54,167 nt of DNA from Bacteroidota bacterium (GTDB lineage Bacteria > Bacteroidota > Bacteroidia > Flavobacteriales > Weeksellaceae): NCBI GenBank assembly GCA_023399595.1, contig JAEWOR010000016.1:1-54167 (forward strand), given 5' to 3'. The notes beneath the pieces are model-generated. The model did no database searches. It saw only the letters and a program-made list of their open reading frames with translations, and was not told the origin of the DNA. The translations under genes were made by a program, and so were the position numbers. This document shows positions 50,502 through 54,167 of this stretch, one piece after another (within the stretch, counting starts at the first letter, position 1; every line of letters starts with the position of its first letter).

Positions 50502-51089
50502 ATGAAAAAATTGTATTGTTTTGATTTTGACGGAACTCTTACCTATAAAGATACTATGTTTATGTATCTTAAATTCTATAATCCTTCGAAGTATTATATG
50601 CAATTTTTGCGTCATGTTCCACTTTTTGTTTTATTAAAACTAAAACTTGCAGATGTAGAAAAAGTAAAGAAAAGTTTTATTGGTTCTATTTTGAAAGGGC
50701 AGAGCGAACAGAAAATTAACCAAAAATCTCAGCAGTTTTTTGAGAAAAATTACCCTCATATTATTCGTGGAAATGCTTTAAATTTTATTGAAAATATTAA
50801 TCAGAAATCTACACAAAGCCTTTTAGTAACAGCTTCTTTGGATATTTGGACAAAGCCTTTTGCTGAGAAATTTAATATGGAATTAATCTCTACACAAGCA
50901 GAGTTTAAAGAAGGAGTTTTTACAGGTAATTTTATTGGTAAAAACTGCAATGGGCAAGAGAAAGTACTAAGAATTGTAAAAGCCGTAGAAAACGAAAAAT
51001 TCGATAAATCCATTGCATTTGGAGATACTTCTGGAGATAAGGAAATGTTGAAGTGGGCAAATGAGAGTCATTTCCGTTTTTTTCACTAA
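50502..51089 (+). CDS. HAD-IB family phosphatase
   Basis: A 195-residue HAD hydrolase. The nucleophile motif is CFDFDGTLTYKDT (D8, acid D10). Motif II is LLVTASLDIW, the Lys appears in NGQEKVLRI, and motif IV is AFGDTSGDKEML. The helical cap (about 20-85) is of the C1, SerB-like, type. Seven bases after the DprE2-like gene, it is the obvious candidate to remove the 5-phosphate from polyprenyl-phosphoryl-5-phosphoribose, a step assigned in mycobacteria to an unrelated PAP2-type protein (Rv3807c). That role is inference; phosphoserine phosphatase-like activity is the alternative. Confidence 0.83.
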   Translation: MKKLYCFDFDGTLTYKDTMFMYLKFYNPSKYYMQFLRHVPLFVLLKLKLADVEKVKKSFIGSILKGQSEQKINQKSQQFFEKNYPHIIRGNALNFIENINQKSTQSLLVTASLDIWTKPFAEKFNMELISTQAEFKEGVFTGNFIGKNCNGQEKVLRIVKAVENEKFDKSIAFGDTSGDKEMLKWANESHFRFFH

Positions 51090-51113
51090 TTTTGAATTAT
51101 AATTTTTTTTAAA

Positions 51114-51620
51114 ATGTTAAAAGTAGTTATTGTTCTAATGTCTTTGTTTTTAGGGAGTTGTACGGCGATTGTCTCTAAACAAAACGCTAATAATTCTGCA
51201 GAAATAAATTCAGAAATGCAACAATCGACCGAGATTTTGGGTGCTTCTTCACAAGGAGGTTCTGGTGATATAAGTTTTAAGATACTTAATACACAGGAGG
51301 AATTTTCAAAAGCCTATATAAATGCTAATAGAACTTTGTCTGTTATTTCAGATACTCCAGATACTCCTAAAATGAAACTTCCGCTATTGCCAATTGGTAA
51401 AAAAGCAGTTTTGTATAATTTAGGAAACTTTAGAGCGGGAGATCACACCATACAAGAGATTAAAAACATCAGTGTGAAAAGTGGTGTTTTATACGTTGAG
51501 GTTCCACAAAAACAAAATGAAGGGGGTATGGAAATTCAAGTGTTGTCTCAGCCTTGGGTAATTTTTACCATTCCTAGTAATTATAAATTTAATAGTATTC
51601 AACTTAAATATTCAAAATAA
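51114..51620 (+). CDS. Putative lipoprotein, unknown function
   Basis: A 168-residue protein with a lipoprotein signal (MLKVVIVLMSLFLGSC, Cys16). The mature part is Ser/Asn-rich at first (about 20-50), then beta-rich with KAVLYNLGNFRAGDHTIQEIKNISV. I do not recognise a family. It lies 24 bases after the HAD phosphatase and three bases before the cysteine desulfurase gene, so it is probably part of the same transcript. Nothing in the sequence shows a role in either pathway. Confidence 0.7.
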   Translation: MLKVVIVLMSLFLGSCTAIVSKQNANNSAEINSEMQQSTEILGASSQGGSGDISFKILNTQEEFSKAYINANRTLSVISDTPDTPKMKLPLLPIGKKAVLYNLGNFRAGDHTIQEIKNISVKSGVLYVEVPQKQNEGGMEIQVLSQPWVIFTIPSNYKFNSIQLKYSK

Positions 51621-51623
51621 AAA

Positions 51624-52802
51624 ATGGACAAAATATATTTAGATAATGCCGCTACTACGCCTTTATCAGAAGAAGTGATTGACGCAATGATTGACGCAAT
51701 GAAGATGAATTTTGGAAATCCTTCTTCTACACATAGTTTTGGACAGGAAGCTAAAATTCTTATCGAAAATGTAAGAAGACAAGTAGCAGATTATCTTCAT
51801 GTAAGTCCTGCAGAAATTATTTTTACTTCTTGCGGAACAGAGTCTAATAACATGATTATTAAATCTTGTGTTGATCATTTAGGAGTTCAAAGAATTATCA
51901 CTTCTCCTTTGGAGCACAAATGTGTTTCTGAATCTGTTCTGGATATGAAAAGCAGAAAAGGAGTTGAAGTGGTGTACATGAGACCAAACGAGAAAGGAGA
52001 TATTGATCTTCAAAAATTGGAAGAAACTTTAGGAGCATCAGATAAAAAAACATTGGTTACTTTAATGCACGCTAATAATGAAGTAGGTAACCTTTTAGAG
52101 ATTAAAAAAGTAGCAGAAATGTGCAAAAAACACAATGCTCTTTTCCATTCAGATACTGTGCAAACCGTTGCGCATTTACCTTTAGATTTTTCGGATATTC
52201 CATTAGATTTTGCTTCATGTAGTGCTCATAAATTTCATGGTCCTAAAGGAAGCGGTTTTGCATTTGTAAGAAAATCCACTGGTTTGAAAGGTATTATTAT
52301 TGGTGGACCACAGGAAAGAAGTCTTCGTGCAGGAACAGAGAATGTTGCAGGAATTGTTGGTCTTGGTAAAGCTTTAGAACTTTCTGTAAACAATATGGAA
52401 GCTTACGCACAACATATGCAAATGGTGAAAGATTATACCATTGAAAAATTGTCAAAAGCTATTCCTGGAGTTAAATTTAACGCAAGAAGTGCAGAAAAAG
52501 AAAATAGTTTATATACTGTTTTAAGCGTTCTTTTGCCATTTAAAAATCCTTTAATTGGTTTGCAATTGGATATGAAGGGAATTGCTATTTCTCAAGGAAG
52601 TGCATGTTCATCAGGAGCGTCTAAACCTTCTATGGTAATGATGATGGTTCTATCCGAAGATGAAATGGATAATTCTACACCTTTAAGAGTGTCCTTTAGT
52701 CACCTTACCACTACTTCCGATATAGATGCTTTGGTAAAAGCATTGGAGGAGATTATGGCGGATTTTCCAGTAATAGAAAAAACAAATGTAGGGCATAGAT
52801 AG
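51624..52802 (+). CDS. Cysteine desulfurase
   Basis: A 392-residue PLP enzyme that takes sulfur from cysteine for Fe-S clusters and thio-modification. The PLP lysine is Lys203 (CSAHKFHGPKGSG). H99 in SPLEHKCV and the active-site cysteine Cys328 (GSACSSGAS) are in place, the latter on a short loop as in NifS/IscS class I enzymes. YLDNAATTPLSEEV opens the protein. No iscU, iscR or suf genes lie alongside, so it may serve tRNA thiolation. Thioredoxin follows after 66 bases. Confidence 0.93.
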   Translation: MDKIYLDNAATTPLSEEVIDAMIDAMKMNFGNPSSTHSFGQEAKILIENVRRQVADYLHVSPAEIIFTSCGTESNNMIIKSCVDHLGVQRIITSPLEHKCVSESVLDMKSRKGVEVVYMRPNEKGDIDLQKLEETLGASDKKTLVTLMHANNEVGNLLEIKKVAEMCKKHNALFHSDTVQTVAHLPLDFSDIPLDFASCSAHKFHGPKGSGFAFVRKSTGLKGIIIGGPQERSLRAGTENVAGIVGLGKALELSVNNMEAYAQHMQMVKDYTIEKLSKAIPGVKFNARSAEKENSLYTVLSVLLPFKNPLIGLQLDMKGIAISQGSACSSGASKPSMVMMMVLSEDEMDNSTPLRVSFSHLTTTSDIDALVKALEEIMADFPVIEKTNVGHR

Positions 52803-52868
52803 TTCTATTTCAGAAAAAAGTTACATTTACACTTTAGAATAAAATTTATAATATAAAAAAAAGAAACA

Positions 52869-53186
52869 ATGGCATTAGAAATTACAGATAGCTCATTTCA
52901 GGAAATGGTTTTAAATTCAGATAAACCAGTTTTAGTAGATTTTTGGGCAGTATGGTGTGGTCCATGTAGAATGTTGGGACCAATTGTAGAAGAAATTGCA
53001 GCAGATTTTGATGGTAAAGCTGTAGTAGGTAAAGTAGATGTAGATAACAACCAAGAAGTTTCTATGCAATATGGCATTAGAAATATCCCTACAGTTCTTA
53101 TTTTTAAGAATGGTGAAGTGGTAGATAAATTGGTTGGAGTAAGTCCAAAAGAGGTTATCGCAGAAAAATTAAGTGCACATTTATAA
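52869..53186 (+). CDS. trxA: Thioredoxin
   Basis: A 105-residue disulfide reductase with the active site WCGPC (Cys30, Cys33) and the conserved cis-proline segment IRNIPTVLIFKNGE. No signal peptide, so cytoplasmic. Length and motif are those of TrxA. It lies downstream of a cysteine desulfurase on the same strand and ends at a clear hairpin terminator. Confidence 0.96.
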   Translation: MALEITDSSFQEMVLNSDKPVLVDFWAVWCGPCRMLGPIVEEIAADFDGKAVVGKVDVDNNQEVSMQYGIRNIPTVLIFKNGEVVDKLVGVSPKEVIAEKLSAHL

Positions 53187-53206
53187 AATAAAAGCCTTGA
53201 AAATGA

Positions 53207-53236
53207 ATTGCTTTCCGAAAGGGAAGCAATTTTTTT
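53207..53236 (+). terminator. Terminator after trxA
   Basis: ATTGCTTTCC pairs with GGGAAGCAAT (one G-T pair) around a GAAA tetraloop, followed by a T run. Confidence 0.88.
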
Positions 53237-53245
53237 ATAAAAATA

Positions 53246-53276
53246 TTTGCAGAGTTGCTAGAAAGTTGTATTTTTG
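53246..53276 (+). promoter_or_regulatory. Promoter of the tRNA-Asp genes
   Basis: TTTG at 53246-53249, a 19-bp spacer and TATTTTTG at 53269-53276 fit the Bacteroidota consensus exactly. The first tRNA begins 40 bases later. Confidence 0.8.
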
Positions 53277-53315
53277 CAATCACGAAAAACAAAGAAGTTC
53301 TTTAAAGTTTTCAAT

Positions 53316-53389
53316 GATCCGGTAGTTCAGCTGGTTAGAATGCCGCCCTGTCACGGCGGAGGTCGCGGGTTCGAGTCCCGTCCGGATCG
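53316..53389 (+). tRNA. tRNA-Asp (GTC), copy 1
   Basis: Acceptor GATCCGG pairs with CCGGATC, with a G discriminator. The anticodon stem CCGCC/GGCGG holds the loop CTGTCAC with GTC at 53350-53352. D and T arms are standard. CCA is not encoded. Confidence 0.97.
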
Positions 53390-53422
53390 CATAAGATTTA
53401 CAATTTTATCTTTAAAAAAATT

Positions 53423-53496
53423 GATCCGGTAGTTCAGCTGGTTAGAATGCCGCCCTGTCACGGCGGAGGTCGCGGGTTCGAGTCCCGTCCGGATCG
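53423..53496 (+). tRNA. tRNA-Asp (GTC), copy 2
   Basis: Identical over all 74 bases to copy 1, 107 bp downstream. Anticodon GTC at 53457-53459. It is followed at once by a hairpin terminator and then the GIY-YIG gene. Confidence 0.97.
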
Positions 53497-53498
53497 CA

Positions 53499-53530
53499 AA
53501 GATCTCTCAATAATTTGAGAGGTCTTTTTT
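53499..53530 (+). terminator. Terminator after the tRNA-Asp pair
   Basis: AAGATCTCTCAA pairs with TTGAGAGGTCTT (one G-T pair) around TAA or TAAT, then a T run. It lies directly between tRNA-Asp copy 2 and the GIY-YIG start codon. Confidence 0.82.
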
Positions 53531-53535
53531 TTGTT

Positions 53536-53775
53536 ATGTATTATGTTTATATATTGTTTTCTGAGCAGTTAGATGTTTATTATAAAGGATTTTCCGAAGA
53601 TGTTGAAAAACGTTTAGAATATCATTTGAATAGTAAAGATAAATATACTTCCAAAGTTCGTGATTGGAAAATAGTTTACACCCAAGGGTTTGAACATAAA
53701 AAAGATGCCCTTATTGAGGAAAAACGCCTAAAGAAGCTCAACAGATTTTCCATTGAAAAATTAATCAGAGGATAA
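53536..53775 (+). CDS. GIY-YIG nuclease domain protein
   Basis: A 79-residue stand-alone GIY-YIG domain of the UvrC/URI superfamily. The start is at MYYVYILFSEQ, where VYI equals the GIY block. YYKGFSEDVEKRLEYHL supplies the YIG block and the Arg/His helix. ALIEEKRLKKL carries the metal-binding Glu. A seven-residue longer start is possible but overlaps the tRNA terminator. The gene is wedged between tRNA-Asp copy 2 and a truncated tRNA-Asp copy, its stop codon touching the remnant. This suggests insertion into, or recombination with, a tRNA-Asp array, as expected of a homing-type nuclease. It has no other domain and no obvious promoter. Confidence 0.88.
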   Translation: MYYVYILFSEQLDVYYKGFSEDVEKRLEYHLNSKDKYTSKVRDWKIVYTQGFEHKKDALIEEKRLKKLNRFSIEKLIRG

Positions 53776-53833
53776 ATGTCGTCCTGTCATCTCGTCATGG
53801 GTGACGAGACGGGTTCGAGTCCCGTCCGGATCG
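53775..53833 (+). pseudogene. Truncated and rearranged tRNA-Asp copy
   Basis: AATGTCGTCCTGTCA (53775-53789) matches the tRNA-Asp anticodon arm at 13 of 15 positions, including anticodon GTC. Then comes a foreign hairpin, CTCGTCA/TGACGAG, at 53791-53808. From 53810 to 53836 the DNA is identical to the 3' end of the intact tRNA (27 bases, matching 53473-53499). The 5' acceptor strand and D arm are missing, replaced by the end of the GIY-YIG gene, so it cannot be a normal tRNA. Confidence 0.8.
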
Positions 53834-53856
53834 CAAGCAGAAATGCAAATGAGTAC

Positions 53857-53892
53857 AAAACCCTTCAAATTTCATTGTTTGAAGGGTTTTTC
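53857..53892 (+). terminator. Hairpin terminator after the tRNA remnant
   Basis: AAAACCCTTCAAA pairs perfectly with TTTGAAGGGTTTT around eight bases, followed by more T. It may end a GIY-YIG transcript. Confidence 0.82.
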
Positions 53893-53961
53893 TTTTTGCT
53901 CTAATTGTAGATTCTGGTAATTATTCTTCAGAAGAAAAACAAAGCATACTTGGGTCAAAGC

Positions 53962-53990
53962 AAAAAACTCGACATATAGCCGAGTTTTTT
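53962..53990. terminator. Bidirectional hairpin
   Basis: AAAAAACTCG pairs with CGAGTTTTTT around ACATATAGC, with A and T tracts on the two sides. It lies between the GIY-YIG region and the converging secreted-protein gene. Confidence 0.75.
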
Positions 53991-54033
53991 GTTTATTTTG
54001 ATCTTGGTGATGTGATTGCTGGAAAGCTAAAAG

Positions 54034-54066
54034 AAAAAACCAGGAGCTCTGGTATAGAGCTACCTG
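54034..54066 (-). terminator. Terminator of the right-edge gene
   Basis: CAGG plus AGCTCT pairs with AGAGCT plus CCTG with one bulged A. On the minus strand it is followed by a T run. It lies 18 bases beyond the stop of the gene that enters from the right edge. Confidence 0.7.
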
Positions 54067-54083
54067 ATTCTATGAAGAAAAAT

Positions 54084-54167
54084 TTACTTTTTAAAAATTT
54101 TCTCAGCTGTGGCAAAACCTTCCCCTTGCACCTTTACATAATATACACCTTTGGTAAGGCCTTGCAT
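54084..54167 (-). CDS. C-terminus of a type IX secretion (T9SS) cargo protein, partial
   Basis: Only the last 27 residues lie in the window; the gene enters from the right edge on the minus strand. They read MQGLTKGVYYVKVQ followed by GEGFATAEKIFKK and a TAA stop. The GLxKGVYYVKV strand and closing EKIxKK are the hallmark of the type A sorting domain that directs Bacteroidota proteins through the type IX secretion system. The passenger domain, and so the function, is outside the window. The first Met here is internal and not a start. A terminator follows the stop. Confidence 0.8.
   Translation of the reverse strand: MQGLTKGVYYVKVQGEGFATAEKIFKK

Overview
The window looks like chromosomal DNA of a Bacteroidota member, class Flavobacteriia, most likely the Weeksellaceae/Chryseobacterium group. 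The signs are: low G+C; many promoters with the Bacteroidota -7 element TAnnTTTG; an S46 dipeptidyl-peptidase; GLPGLI, GSCFA, DUF5683 and WbqC family proteins; a 557-residue two-part signal peptidase I; an hpt-adk-obg cluster; and a type IX secretion C-terminal sorting signal cut by the right edge. No rRNA, phage, integrase or CRISPR array was seen. Placement below class level is inference.

Layout. 1-386 is a G-rich, repeat-bearing non-coding stretch. 387-9494 carries glnS, an MFS exporter, polA and an M16 peptidase. 9511-10342 holds a REP-associated tyrosine transposase (RAYT) with its palindromes, which recur at 14963 and 30475. 10369-12516 is a DPP11-type S46 peptidase. 12704-16993 is a surface-polysaccharide cluster (FkbM methyltransferase, flippase, two glycosyltransferases). 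17009-20640 carries aspA, a lipoprotein amidase, tRNA-Ser/Pro/Arg and a DUF2461 gene. 20815-24465 carries a DbpA-like helicase and the DUF47-PiT phosphate pair. 24519-26222 is a small accessory module (XRE regulator, small secreted protein, GLPGLI protein) between two identical 31-bp hairpins. 26315-30426 holds a polyprenyl synthetase, GSCFA, TatD and a GT-C-like membrane protein. 30525-37610 is mostly minus strand: RhlE helicase, obgE, adk, hpt, a peptidoglycan endopeptidase and a calpain-like protease, with purA on the plus strand. From 37981 to 53186 every gene is on the plus strand: TonB, parA, parB, DUF5683, dapB, lepB, WbqC, S8 protease, two lipoproteins, a four-gene DprE1/DprE2-type operon, cysteine desulfurase and thioredoxin. 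The right end has two tRNA-Asp genes, a GIY-YIG nuclease gene, a broken tRNA-Asp copy, and the 3' end of a secreted-protein gene.

Most notable: (i) a UbiA-DprE1-DprE2-HAD operon resembling the mycobacterial decaprenyl-phosphoryl-arabinose pathway, with Ala at the benzothiazinone-target cysteine; (ii) a RAYT with GTAG-headed palindromes; (iii) a GIY-YIG gene between an intact tRNA-Asp and a 27-nt-matching tRNA-Asp remnant; (iv) an XRE-controlled secreted-protein module bounded by duplicated hairpins, with two operators 21 bp apart; (v) degenerate heptanucleotide arrays at five loci, one inside the polA reading frame; (vi) paired perfect DnaA boxes just upstream of parAB where gene orientation diverges. 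All functions are inferred from sequence motifs alone.
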